A stretch of 64,000 nt of DNA from an uncultured Spartobacteria bacterium (GCA_937901895.1 CALGTD010000110.1:1-64000); one strand, 5' to 3'; positions 51,981-60,565 are shown, numbered from the stretch's first letter. Notes: generated from the sequence alone by a model not told the origin. A program made the numbers and translations.

Positions 51981-53417
51981 ATGAAAAACTCCATCCTTGT
52001 TTCCACGTCGTGGCGTTCCATCGCGGGCGCTTTCCTCGCTGCTGCAATGGCCTGCGCTCCGTCGGGGAGGAGCACCGAAGCTGCCTCCGTCGGCGAGGAT
52101 GCCGAGCGCGTGCTTCATGACTGGTGGACGGGGAAGCGACTCACCGGAGACTGGTTCGGCGCGCGCGACACACTCGAGGACATCGGCCTGACCTTCAAAG
52201 GGAAGTATTACGGGGCGTTCTTTGGCGTCATCAAGGGCGACGGAGATGCCTCACGCGGCTTTTGGGACCAGGGCGTCGAATTCAGCGCCGAGCAAAATTT
52301 TGGAAAGTTGCTGGGTGTTGACGCACTCCGCGGTGTGAAAGGGTTCGGCGTCGTGAGATGGCGCGATTCCCGTGGGAACGCCGATCCGAACGATTACGTG
52401 CAGGCGAACAGCCTGTTCAACCCGACAAACTGGGCGTCGGGCACGCAATGGCGGCTGCTCAGTGCCGGGCTCGAGATCGGCAGCGAGGAACTGCTGCCGG
52501 TCGAGGACATGATCGTCCTTCGGGGTGGCTGGATCCAGCCGCAGAAGGAATTCCTCGATCAGCCGCTTTCCAAGCTTTTCCTTAACAACACGATCAACAG
52601 CTCGAAGGGTATTGGTGGGAACATTTCCTTCTCGTCGAGCTTCTCGACCTGGGGTGGCACGCTCGAGGTGAAACCGATCGAGGAATGGTATCTCAAGGGC
52701 GGACTGTTCATGGCGTATCCCTCCGCCACTTCCAGCGCGAATCACGGCCTTGCGATGCAGGGTTTCAGCCCTGATGCCTCCCGGAACGGACTGATGGCGA
52801 TGGGTGAAACCGGCGTCACGCCCGGCATCGGCAGCGCGAAACTTCCTGGCAAATATGCCTTTGGCGGTTACTGGTGGGGCGTCGACCGAGCGTCCTACTT
52901 CGGCGAAAACTACGATGGCCAGTGGGGTTTCTACTGGCAGGCGGATCAGATGCTCTTCCGCGAGCCGTCTTTGTCCGCGGCACCGGATCCGCTCGCGAAG
53001 GGGCCTGCGAATGGCAAATCGTTCAAGGCACCGGTGAACACGGAGAAACCCTCATTGAGCGACCAGGGGCTGTCGGTGTTCAACCTCGTGACCTTTGCAC
53101 CGAAATACAACAACCCGTTCCCGTTCTATTTCCATTCCGGCCTTGTCTACAAAGGCCTTCTGCCCACCCGGGGAAAGGATCTCACGCTCCTCGCAATCGC
53201 TTACGGAGCCTACAGCTTCTATCAGATCGAGGCGGATCAGATGGCGGGCGAGGTCAACCAGTCGAATTACACCGGCGTGATCGAAGCCGGCTACCGCGTG
53301 CAGGTGAACGGTTTTTCCTTCGTGCAGCCGTTCGCACAATACATCTTCCGTCCGGATGGCACGGGGACCACGCCCAATGCCGGCGTGCTCGGTGTCTACG
53401 TAGGCGTGGACTTCTGA
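51981..53417 (+). CDS. OprB-family carbohydrate porin
   Basis: 478-aa outer-membrane porin of the OprB type, which lets glucose and other sugars enter the periplasm. It has a signal peptide (WRSIAGAFLAAAMACAPS). The body is beta-barrel, with RLTGDWFGARDTLEDIGLTF at the start, GFWDQGVEFSAEQNFGKLLG, GGTLEVKPIEEWYLKGGLFM and a C-terminus ending in Phe (GVLGVYVGVDF), as outer-membrane proteins do. The ATG at 51981 begins the signal peptide. It could supply sugar to the periplasmic PQQ sugar dehydrogenase encoded elsewhere in the window. Confidence 0.9.
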   Translation: MKNSILVSTSWRSIAGAFLAAAMACAPSGRSTEAASVGEDAERVLHDWWTGKRLTGDWFGARDTLEDIGLTFKGKYYGAFFGVIKGDGDASRGFWDQGVEFSAEQNFGKLLGVDALRGVKGFGVVRWRDSRGNADPNDYVQANSLFNPTNWASGTQWRLLSAGLEIGSEELLPVEDMIVLRGGWIQPQKEFLDQPLSKLFLNNTINSSKGIGGNISFSSSFSTWGGTLEVKPIEEWYLKGGLFMAYPSATSSANHGLAMQGFSPDASRNGLMAMGETGVTPGIGSAKLPGKYAFGGYWWGVDRASYFGENYDGQWGFYWQADQMLFREPSLSAAPDPLAKGPANGKSFKAPVNTEKPSLSDQGLSVFNLVTFAPKYNNPFPFYFHSGLVYKGLLPTRGKDLTLLAIAYGAYSFYQIEADQMAGEVNQSNYTGVIEAGYRVQVNGFSFVQPFAQYIFRPDGTGTTPNAGVLGVYVGVDF

Positions 53418-53422
53418 TTTTG

Positions 53423-53437
53423 GGCCGATTTCCGGCC
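53423..53437 (+). terminator. Short hairpin after the porin gene
   Basis: GGCCG, a five-base loop, CGGCC: a 5-bp stem just after the OprB stop. Weak alone, but with the larger hairpin at 53467-53495 it may end the porin transcript. Confidence 0.35.
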
Positions 53438-53466
53438 TTGGCCGGGTCTTCCAAGCTGGCAAGCAA

Positions 53467-53495
53467 TCCGCTCGCAAATCGAGGTTGCGAGCGGA
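53467..53495 (+). terminator. Strong hairpin before the ceramide operon
   Basis: TCCGCTCGCAA, seven-base loop, TTGCGAGCGGA: a perfect 11-bp inverted repeat between the porin and serine palmitoyltransferase genes, followed by AATCCCTGATTTTG. It lies about 43 bp before the chosen start of the next gene. It could be the porin terminator or an attenuator or leader element of the ceramide operon. Confidence 0.5.
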
Positions 53496-53537
53496 AATCC
53501 CTGATTTTGATTGAAACCTCCGGCGTTTGCGGCGGAA

Positions 53538-54920
53538 ATGGGAGGATTCGTGCGCGACCATGCGAACGATCGATCGAATATATCCAAGGTGGCGAGAGAC
53601 TTAACACAGAAGTGCCGGGACTATCGGGACTCCGCTGACGCGCGGGCTCAAGGATTTTATCCGTATTTTCGCCGCATCGACGACACATTCGGGAACCATG
53701 TCGTCTGTGACGGACAGACGAAAATCATGATCGGCTCGAACAACTACCTGGGCCTCGCCCAGGACGAACGAGTCGTGGAGGCGGCCTGCGACGCTGCGCG
53801 CAAGTTTGGCGCCGGTTGCACGGGTTCGCGATTGCTCAACGGCAACATCCGGTTGCACGAGCAGCTCGAAGAGGCGCTGGCCGACTTCCTTCAGCGGGAG
53901 GCCGTGCTTCTTTATTCGACGGGATTCTTTGCGAACCAGGGCACGCTGGCGACCCTCACGGGGGAGGATGACGCGATTCTTTGCGATCGCGAGAACCATG
54001 CCAGCATCATCGACGGCTGTCAGTTCGCTCCGGCGAAGCTGGTTCCCTTCCGTCACAATTCCGCGGTGTCCCTGCGGAATCGTTTGAAGCGGCTGCCTGC
54101 CGATGCGGGCAAGCTCGTGGTGCTCGACGGCGTTTTCAGCATGTCCGGCGACGTCGCCGATCTCCCGGCGATCATCGAAGCTTCGAAGGAATTCGAGGCG
54201 CTGACCTACGTGGACGAGGCCCACGCTCTTGGCGTGCTCGGTCCTCAGGGGCGCGGCACCGTCCATCATTTCGGACTCAACGACGACGTGGATCTCGTGA
54301 TGGGCACCTTCTCGAAGTCGCTCGGCTCGATGGGCGGCTTCATTGCCGGCAAGCGCGAGGTCATCGAGTATCTGCGTCACAAGGCGCGGTGCTTCATCTT
54401 CACCGCTTCGCTCGCACCCGCCGTGGCGGGTGGGGTGCTCAAGGCGCTGGAGATCATGCAGGCGGAGCCGGAGCGTCTCGACGCGCTCTGGCGCAATACG
54501 CGCAAGATGCACGAAGGCTTCCGGCAGATTGGATTCAAGATCGGCACGACGCAAACGCCGATCGTTCCCATTCTCATCGGCAGCGAGGCCAAGGCGTTCC
54601 AGTTCACGCAGCGGCTCTACGAGGAGGGCGTGTTTGCAACGCCTGCGATCTATCCCGCAGTGCGCTACGGGGAGGCGATCGTCCGCACGAGCTACATGGC
54701 GACGCATACCGACGAAGACCTCGACCGTGTGCTGGAGATCTTCTCGCGTCTGGCCCGGGAGCTTGGCACCTTCGACGACCCCGCCTACCGTGAGCCCGGC
54801 CGCCGCAAGAATGTTTTCGATTTCAGCCTGTCTTACACGAACGAGTCGGACGTGGTTCGAGCGGATTCCGGAGATCCTTCACGGAACGGATCCGTGTTTC
54901 ATCCCACCGTTTCCCGGTAG
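53538..54920 (+). CDS. spt: Serine palmitoyltransferase (alpha-oxoamine synthase)
   Basis: About 460-aa PLP enzyme that joins serine and a fatty acyl thioester to make 3-ketosphinganine, the first step of sphingolipid synthesis. Alpha-oxoamine synthase signatures: ARAQGFYPYFRRIDDTFGNH followed by KIMIGSNNYLGLAQDERVVE, GCTGSRLLNGNIRLHEQLEE, DGVFSMSGDVADLPAI, TYVDEAHALGVLGPQGRGT and VMGTFSKSLGSMGGFIAGK (PLP-binding Lys). The GxYPYFRxI...GSNxYLGL pattern is that of bacterial serine palmitoyltransferases rather than BioF or Kbl. TTG at 53511 is a possible earlier start. The two following genes fit ceramide synthesis. The end overlaps the next gene by 110 bp. Confidence 0.85.
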   Translation: MGGFVRDHANDRSNISKVARDLTQKCRDYRDSADARAQGFYPYFRRIDDTFGNHVVCDGQTKIMIGSNNYLGLAQDERVVEAACDAARKFGAGCTGSRLLNGNIRLHEQLEEALADFLQREAVLLYSTGFFANQGTLATLTGEDDAILCDRENHASIIDGCQFAPAKLVPFRHNSAVSLRNRLKRLPADAGKLVVLDGVFSMSGDVADLPAIIEASKEFEALTYVDEAHALGVLGPQGRGTVHHFGLNDDVDLVMGTFSKSLGSMGGFIAGKREVIEYLRHKARCFIFTASLAPAVAGGVLKALEIMQAEPERLDALWRNTRKMHEGFRQIGFKIGTTQTPIVPILIGSEAKAFQFTQRLYEEGVFATPAIYPAVRYGEAIVRTSYMATHTDEDLDRVLEIFSRLARELGTFDDPAYREPGRRKNVFDFSLSYTNESDVVRADSGDPSRNGSVFHPTVSR

Positions 54921-55929
54921 CGTCGCGAAGTTTCTCGCGCCGTCGTCCGCGTTCCATCGGGTGCACGGGCGCATTCACGCGTTTGTCGCGACGCGCAACG
55001 GCCGGCCGGTCGGGCGCATCGCGGCGATTGTGAACGAAAGCCACAACCGCTACCACGGCGACCGCACGGGATTTTTCGGCTTCTTCGAGTGCGTGGACGA
55101 CGAGGACGTCGCGAAGGCGTTGATCGATCATGCCGCGAAGGTGCTCCGCGACGGGGGGCTGACCTCGATGCGTGGTCCCTACAACCCCAGCATCAACGAC
55201 GAGTGCGGTCTGCTCGTCGAAGGCTTCGACACACCGCCCTGCATCGGCCTGGTCTGGAATCCGCCATTCTACGAGCGGCTTCTTCTCTCCGCGGGATTGC
55301 AGCCCGCGCGAAACCTGGTCGGCTTCGAGCTTCCTCTGGCAAGACTCCAGATGCCGGAGCGGATTGCACGACTGGCGGCGCGCGTCGCGAAGCGCTCGAA
55401 GCTGCGGTTGCGACCGATCGACATGAAGAATCTCGAGCGCGACCTCGGGGTCGTGCACGTTGTTTACAACCACACCCTTGGACGCAACTGGGGGTTCGTT
55501 CCCATTTCGATGGAGGATCTGCTGATGGCGGCCAACGACCTTCGCGCCATCGCTGATCCGGCGATGATCATGATTGCGGAGCAGGATGGGGAGCCTGCCG
55601 GTGTTGCCCTCTCGCTGCCGAATTTCAATGAACTGCTTGGCCCGCTGAAGCGCACTCCGCGCTGGCTGCGCCTGCCGCATCTGCTTTGGCTGATGAAGAC
55701 ACGGCGGATCCGCACCGGACGGCAGGTGGTCTATGGCATTGTCCCGAAGTTTCGTGACCGGGGGTTGCATGCGTGGCTGCTGCACGAGCAGTTCAGCCGC
55801 GCGCGGAGTTACTACACTGACGCAGAGCTGGGCTGGATCGAGGAAAACAACTCCGAGATTCTGAGTAACGCCGTGATGATGGGCGGCTCGCTGAAGCGAC
55901 GCTGGCGGATTTACGAGAAGCCGCTATGA
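54811..55929 (+). CDS. bcerS: GNAT-fold N-acyltransferase, probable bacterial ceramide synthase
   Basis: 372 aa. A GNAT-type protein with the pattern of bacterial ceramide synthases: TWFERIPEILHGTDPCFIPP near the start, HAFVATRNGRPVGRIAAIVN, MRGPYNPSINDECGLLVEGF, and a C-terminal GNAT half with RQVVYGIVPKFRDRGLHAWL, LGWIEENNSEILSNAVMMGG and KRRWRIYEKPL. It would attach a fatty acyl chain to the amino group of a sphingoid base. The start (ATG 54811) lies 110 bp inside the end of the serine palmitoyltransferase gene; no later start keeps the conserved N-terminal block. It overlaps the next gene by 4 bp. Function is inferred from family pattern and context. Confidence 0.72.
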   Translation: MFSISACLTRTSRTWFERIPEILHGTDPCFIPPFPGSVAKFLAPSSAFHRVHGRIHAFVATRNGRPVGRIAAIVNESHNRYHGDRTGFFGFFECVDDEDVAKALIDHAAKVLRDGGLTSMRGPYNPSINDECGLLVEGFDTPPCIGLVWNPPFYERLLLSAGLQPARNLVGFELPLARLQMPERIARLAARVAKRSKLRLRPIDMKNLERDLGVVHVVYNHTLGRNWGFVPISMEDLLMAANDLRAIADPAMIMIAEQDGEPAGVALSLPNFNELLGPLKRTPRWLRLPHLLWLMKTRRIRTGRQVVYGIVPKFRDRGLHAWLLHEQFSRARSYYTDAELGWIEENNSEILSNAVMMGGSLKRRWRIYEKPL

Positions 55930-56903
55930 GGCTCTTCCTGACGGGTGCGACCGGCTTCGTCGGGCGCAATCTCCTGCTCGCGGCGCTGGAGGCGGGCCAA
56001 TATTCCGAAATCGTGGCCGCTGTGCGCGATCGCTCGAAGCTCGAGCGCCAGCTCGCCGACGAGGGCGTGCATCCTGGCGACCGCCTCCGAACTATTGGTT
56101 GGGACGAGGCGCCGCCGGCGGACGTCGACCATGCCGTGCACTGTGCGGGGGTGCTGTTTGCGCGGGACCGGGAGTCGTATTTCCGGGTGAATGTCGGGGA
56201 CACACTGCGTCTGCTGGCGCCGATTCGCAATGACGCCCGGGTGCTGGTGCTGTCTTCACAGAGCGCTGGCGGGCCGACGCCGGTGGGGCGCGAGGCTCGG
56301 TCGGCGCAGGATCCCGACACGCCGATCACGTGGTATGGCGAGTCGAAGCTGGAGATGGAACGACGGCTCCGGAAGGTGCGCCCCGGGGCGATGATCTGGA
56401 GGCCGCCAATGATCCTTGGACCCCGCGACCAGGCGACGCTTCCGCTTTTCAAGATGGCGGCGGGGATTGTGCGACTGAAGCCGGGCCTGCATGTGAAGCG
56501 ATACAGCTGGATTGGCGTGAACGATCTCGTGCGGGCGATTCTTCGCGCCCTACAGAGCAACGGTTGGGAGTGCCCATCCGCCATTGCCGCCTGCGCGCCC
56601 GGGACGATCACCGACCTCGACCTCCTTTCCGTGGCGGCGGAGCTGGGCGGCGGCCGGGGAGTCACAGTTCGACTGCCAGGCCCGCTGCTTCGTGTCGCGG
56701 CGGCCGCCGTGGATGCGGTGCCGGCATGGCGGGCTGCGGTTCCGAGTCTGACACGCGACCGGGCGAGGGAAATCGCTCCGCGACGCTGGGTGCTGGACGG
56801 CTCGGAATTTCAGCGCCGATTCAGTGCAGGGCCGTTTCAATCGCTCCGTGAGGTGCTGAAGGAGACGCGCGATTGGTATGTGCGTGCGGGCCTGCTCCCT
56901 TGA
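55926..56903 (+). CDS. cerR: NAD(P)-dependent reductase/epimerase, CerR-like
   Basis: 325-aa extended short-chain dehydrogenase. The nucleotide site is at the start (MRLFLTGATGFVGRNLLLAA). HAVHCAGVLFARDRESYFRV, then VNVGDTLRLL, VLSSQSAGGPTP and the catalytic-type Tyr-Lys pair in ITWYGESKLEMERR follow. In bacterial sphingolipid clusters such a protein (CerR) reduces the ketone in ceramide synthesis. It overlaps the ceramide synthase gene by ATGA, giving the order SPT-synthase-reductase. Other epimerase-like roles cannot be excluded from the sequence. Confidence 0.78.
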   Translation: MRLFLTGATGFVGRNLLLAALEAGQYSEIVAAVRDRSKLERQLADEGVHPGDRLRTIGWDEAPPADVDHAVHCAGVLFARDRESYFRVNVGDTLRLLAPIRNDARVLVLSSQSAGGPTPVGREARSAQDPDTPITWYGESKLEMERRLRKVRPGAMIWRPPMILGPRDQATLPLFKMAAGIVRLKPGLHVKRYSWIGVNDLVRAILRALQSNGWECPSAIAACAPGTITDLDLLSVAAELGGGRGVTVRLPGPLLRVAAAAVDAVPAWRAAVPSLTRDRAREIAPRRWVLDGSEFQRRFSAGPFQSLREVLKETRDWYVRAGLLP

Positions 56904-56938
56904 AATGGGCGCGCGGATGCCGTAACACGGGCGACTCG

Positions 56939-57667
56939 ATGATCATCCGACGATTTCTCCCTGCGGCGCTTGCCGTGCTCCTGGCCGGCTGCGGAGGCCG
57001 GACGATCCAGCAACCCGAGGCCGGACCGCAAAAACTCGTGCGCGTGGATTGGTTCGGACACCAGTGTTTCCGCATCCGGTCCACGCTCGGGGTGTCGATT
57101 CTCACAAATCCGTTCGCACCGGGCACCGTGGACTTTTCCCAGCCGAAGAACCTGCAGCCCGAGATCGTGCTCGTGACCAACGAGGAGTCGGATACGAACT
57201 ACATCGACATGGTCGACAGCACGCCGCACATCCTGCGTGGCAGCGTCGGCGTGGGAACGAACACCGCCCGCGGCATTCGCATCGTGGGAGTTCCGATTTA
57301 CCGGGATCCGGACAATCCTTCGATCACGGAAGGCATGACCGTCGCGTATCGATGGACGGTGGACGGGTTGAAGTTTGCGTTCCTTGGAAAGCTCGACCGG
57401 CCGTTGACGGATGCCGAGGCGGCGAAGATCGGGCGGGTCGACGTGTTGTTCCTGCCGGCTGGAGGAACCGACCTGACCACCGCCGGGCGCACGCAGATCC
57501 TCGAGCAGCTTCGTCCGCAGGTGATCGTGCCAATGGGCACGGCGACGGCGGTCAACCGGATGGCCTCGGGATTCACATCCGTTTACCGGCTCCGCGAACC
57601 AGCGGCGCTCCTGTCGCGACAGGCTCTGCCGCCGCAACCCACCGTGCTGGTCTTCCGCGCCCCGTGA
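56939..57667 (+). CDS. Lipoprotein of the metallo-hydrolase (MBL) fold, metal motif degenerate
   Basis: 242 aa with a lipoprotein signal (FLPAALAVLLAGC, Cys about residue 16). The MBL fold is recognised from VRVDWFGHQCFRIRSTLGVS, GTNTARGIRIVGVPIYRDPD and VDVLFLPAGGTDLTTAGRTQ. The usual HxHxDH metal motif is replaced by TNEESDTNY: all three His positions are changed and only the Asp remains. It may be a catalytically dead relative with a binding or structural role at the outer membrane. The ATG at 56939 begins the signal. It is 35 bp after the reductase gene and 2 bp before purD. Confidence 0.75.
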   Translation: MIIRRFLPAALAVLLAGCGGRTIQQPEAGPQKLVRVDWFGHQCFRIRSTLGVSILTNPFAPGTVDFSQPKNLQPEIVLVTNEESDTNYIDMVDSTPHILRGSVGVGTNTARGIRIVGVPIYRDPDNPSITEGMTVAYRWTVDGLKFAFLGKLDRPLTDAEAAKIGRVDVLFLPAGGTDLTTAGRTQILEQLRPQVIVPMGTATAVNRMASGFTSVYRLREPAALLSRQALPPQPTVLVFRAP

Positions 57668-57669
57668 GT

Positions 57670-58932
57670 ATGAAGGTTCTCGTAGTTGGTTCGGGTGGTC
57701 GTGAGCATGCGCTCGCGTGGAAGCTCGCGCAGTCGCCGCGTGTGGAGAAGGTGTTTTGCGCGCCGGGAAATGCAGGCACGGCGACGGTGGGAACGAATGT
57801 GACGATCCCCATCACCGATCACGCGGCGCTGGTTGATTTCGCAAAGAAGGAAGGCGTCGAACTTGCGGTGATTGGACCCGACGACGCCCTGGCTGCGGGA
57901 ATTGTCGATGCATTCAACGCCGCGGGACTGCGTGCATTCGGTCCCACGGCGGAGGCCGCGCAACTCGAATCGTCGAAGATCTATGCGAAGGAATTCATGC
58001 GCAGACATGGCATTCCCACCGCCGGCTCGCGTGAATTTTCCGACAGTGCGGAGGCGCGCGAATACTGTCTCGATGCCGCCTATCCGCTGGTCGTGAAGGC
58101 CGATGGTCTAGCGCTCGGAAAAGGCGTGGTGATTGCCGCGACGCCGGAGGAGGCGATGCACGCGGTGAGCCAGGCGATGGATGGCGGAGCGTTCGGAGAG
58201 GCCGGACGGCGCGTGGTGATCGAGGAGTTTCTCGAAGGCGTGGAGTGTTCGATTCACGCGTTGGTGTCCGGAGACGCGTATGTGTTGTTTCCCGACTGCC
58301 GGGATCACAAGCAGGCGTTCGATGGCGGTGTCGGCCCGAACACAGGAGGCATGGGAACCATTTCGCCGTCCGGTCCGGTCGATGCGGCGCTCGAAGCGCG
58401 AATTCGTTCCGAAATTCTCGATCGCTTCGTTGCGGGAATTGCCGCGGATGGCCTGGATTTTCGGGGAATGCTGTTCCCCGGCCTGATGTTGACTGCCGAC
58501 GGACCAAAGGTCCTGGAGTTCAACTGCCGGTGGGGCGATCCCGAGACACAGGTTCTCGTGCGGCGGTTTGAGAGCGATCTCGTGGATCTCCTGGAGGCAA
58601 CGATCGACGGAACACTCCGCTCGCAACGGCCCGTGTGGCGGAAGGAAGCGGCGGTGTGCGTGGTGCTCGCGTCCGGCGGATACCCGGGCTCCTACGAGAA
58701 GGGATTTCACATCTCCGGTCTCGAGGAGGCCGGTGCAATGGAGAACGTCGTCGTGTTTCACGCCGGCACAGCGCGGACGACCGAAGGAGTTGTCACCAAC
58801 GGAGGCCGCGTGCTCGGCGTCACTGCACTGGGGAACGATCTACCCGCCGCCCGTGCGACGGCCTATGCGGCTGCGGATCGAATTGACTTTGCCAAACTGC
58901 ACCGGCGCGACGACATTGGCGCCACTCCGTGA
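57670..58932 (+). CDS. purD: Phosphoribosylamine-glycine ligase PurD
   Basis: 420 aa, second step of purine synthesis. Starts MKVLVVGSGGREHALAWKLA and has FCAPGNAGTATVGTNV, LAVIGPDDALAAGIVDAF, YPLVVKADGLALGKGVVIAA (ATP-grasp), CRDHKQAFDGGVGPNTGGMG and EFNCRWGDPETQVLVRRFES. It follows the lipoprotein gene by 2 bp and overlaps the next gene by GTGA, so purine and envelope genes share a transcript here, possibly by chance. The other purine genes are at 32094-35302. Confidence 0.96.
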   Translation: MKVLVVGSGGREHALAWKLAQSPRVEKVFCAPGNAGTATVGTNVTIPITDHAALVDFAKKEGVELAVIGPDDALAAGIVDAFNAAGLRAFGPTAEAAQLESSKIYAKEFMRRHGIPTAGSREFSDSAEAREYCLDAAYPLVVKADGLALGKGVVIAATPEEAMHAVSQAMDGGAFGEAGRRVVIEEFLEGVECSIHALVSGDAYVLFPDCRDHKQAFDGGVGPNTGGMGTISPSGPVDAALEARIRSEILDRFVAGIAADGLDFRGMLFPGLMLTADGPKVLEFNCRWGDPETQVLVRRFESDLVDLLEATIDGTLRSQRPVWRKEAAVCVVLASGGYPGSYEKGFHISGLEEAGAMENVVVFHAGTARTTEGVVTNGGRVLGVTALGNDLPAARATAYAAADRIDFAKLHRRDDIGATP

Positions 58933-60023
58933 GCATCACGCGCATTATTCTTCCCACCCTGCTTTTTGCAGGCACTCTTCTTGCGCAGGAGGCTGCACCG
59001 CCTGCCGAGGCGGAGCCCGCTCCCGCACCGACGGCCACGCCCGCGCCGCCTCAACCGAAGACTCCTCGCGAGATTATTGACGGGCTGAGCGACTCCCAGC
59101 TCGAGCAGGCGATCGAGAGTCTTCGGGCGAATTTCCTCGATGCGGGCCGCACCGATGACAAGGAGCTGCGCCGTGCGACGCTCGAAGGACTCATCGCAAG
59201 GCTCGCTCCGGGACTGACGATCACCACTGAAGCTCAGGCCGGCGCGCAGCCTGCCTCGGTCGGGTTTCTTGCAGAGATTCTCGATGATCGCATCGGCTAC
59301 GTGCGGGTGGGGGCGTTGAATGCCGAGGCGCTTTCGCAGATGGACGCCGCCCTGGAAAGCTTCAAGGCGAAGGACCTCCACGCGGTGATCATCGACCTTC
59401 GCGGTGCTCCGCCGTCGACCGATTACGAAATGGCCGCTGAGTTCGCGCGTCGGTTCTGTGCAAAAGGTCGCCTGCTATTCAGCGTGCAGAAGCCGGCGGC
59501 GAAGCAGGAGCGAATCCTGACGTCGAATCAGGATCCGGCATTCTCCGGCATTTTGGTGGTGCTTACCGATGACGCGACGTCCGGAAGTGGCGAGGCCCTG
59601 GCAGCGACCCTCCGGAAGAATGCGGACGCGCTGATCGTCGGCGCCACGACGCGTGGTGAAGCCGTTGAGTTTTCCAACATCGCGCTTGGGGACGGGAAGA
59701 TTCTTCGCGTCGCGGTGGCTCAGGTGACGTTGCCCGAGAATGGTCCGTTGTTTCCCGGTGGAGTGAAGCCGGACATTGCCGCGGCTCTTCCTCGCAGTGT
59801 GCAGGAGAGGATTTTTTCCGCGAGTCGTGAACAGGGCGTCAGCGAGTTCGTGTTCGAGACCGAACGCCCCCATCTCAACGAGGCCGCGCTCGTCGCCAAC
59901 ACAAATCCCGAAATCGAGCCCGATACGAATCGGACGCAGAAGGAGCAGCTCAGGGATACGGTGCTCCAGCGGGCGGTGGATCTTGTCACAGCGATCAGCT
60001 TCTACGCCGGTCGCAACCAATAG
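58929..60023 (+). CDS. Exported S41 (C-terminal processing peptidase) family protein, apparently inactive
   Basis: 364 aa with a signal peptide (RIILPTLLFAGTLLAQ) and a Pro/Ala-rich stretch. The S41-like catalytic domain is present (IGYVRVGALNAEALSQMDAA, HAVIIDLRGAPPSTDY, GILVVLTDDATSGSGEALAA). Aligned without gaps to the family consensus SASASE...GKG, the catalytic Ser position is Gly (TSGSGE) and the Lys position is Glu (TTRGEAVEF). No PDZ domain is seen. It is probably a pseudoprotease with a binding role. GTG start overlaps purD (GTGA). Confidence 0.75.
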   Translation: MSITRIILPTLLFAGTLLAQEAAPPAEAEPAPAPTATPAPPQPKTPREIIDGLSDSQLEQAIESLRANFLDAGRTDDKELRRATLEGLIARLAPGLTITTEAQAGAQPASVGFLAEILDDRIGYVRVGALNAEALSQMDAALESFKAKDLHAVIIDLRGAPPSTDYEMAAEFARRFCAKGRLLFSVQKPAAKQERILTSNQDPAFSGILVVLTDDATSGSGEALAATLRKNADALIVGATTRGEAVEFSNIALGDGKILRVAVAQVTLPENGPLFPGGVKPDIAAALPRSVQERIFSASREQGVSEFVFETERPHLNEAALVANTNPEIEPDTNRTQKEQLRDTVLQRAVDLVTAISFYAGRNQ

Positions 60024-60113
60024 GCGCCGTCGCGGTCGCGATCATCCGCCATCCGTTGGCTGGCGTCTCCCGTGCAGGTGATCTGACACGAGAGATCGCC
60101 GGTGATTGTGGAC

Positions 60114-60136
60114 GCCGGTCGGAATTTCCGACCGGC
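60114..60136. terminator. Bidirectional terminator between convergent genes
   Basis: GCCGGTCGGAA, one base, TTCCGACCGGC: a perfect 11-bp inverted repeat between the convergent S41-like and RRM genes. It lies in the 136-bp gap and would end transcripts from both sides. Confidence 0.6.
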
Positions 60137-60159
60137 CGTGCCTGTTTGCTGATCGCCGT

Positions 60160-60495
60160 TTAGTAACGACGTCCGCCGCCGCGAAAGTCGCGGTTTCCGC
60201 CGCCGCCGCCGAATTTTTTCTTCGGAGGGCCGAACTTCGAGGCTTCCTCGCGCGGACGGGCTTCGTTGACGGTGAGGTTGCGGCCCTGAAAATCCCTGCC
60301 GTTGAGCGCATCGGCCGCCGTGTTCGCCTCGTCGGCGGAACCCATGGTGACAAATGCGAACCCGCGGGAGTTGCCGGTCATGCGATCGGTGACAAGTGCT
60401 GCGTCCTCGACGGTGCCGAACTGGGAGAAGAGTTCGCGGAGATCCGCCTCGGTGCTGTTGAACGAGAGGTTGCCGACGTAGAGTCTGGTTGACAT
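60160..60495 (-). CDS. RRM-type RNA-binding protein, glycine-rich tail
   Basis: 111 aa with a single RNA recognition motif. RNP2 is RLYVGNLSFN near the start and RNP1 is RGFAFVTMGS at about 45. The C-terminal tail is Arg/Gly-rich (GGGGGNRDFRGGGRRY). Such small bacterial RRM proteins are cold- or stress-induced RNA chaperones and are common in Cyanobacteria and the PVC group. The ATG at 60495 starts MSTRLYVGNL. A hairpin in its leader (60566-60581) may be involved in regulation. Confidence 0.9.
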   Translation of the reverse strand: MSTRLYVGNLSFNSTEADLRELFSQFGTVEDAALVTDRMTGNSRGFAFVTMGSADEANTAADALNGRDFQGRNLTVNEARPREEASKFGPPKKKFGGGGGNRDFRGGGRRY

Positions 60496-60565
60496 GTGTT
60501 TGTTTGGTTTTCGGAGACCCAGCCGCGGCTTCCAGTGAATCGGAATAAGAATCGCCACGACGCTT

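Noticed and set aside
53538..54920. Biotin synthesis enzyme BioF or threonine-catabolic Kbl
   Set aside because: The fold family is the same, but the GFYPYFRRI segment and the following ceramide-type genes favour serine palmitoyltransferase.
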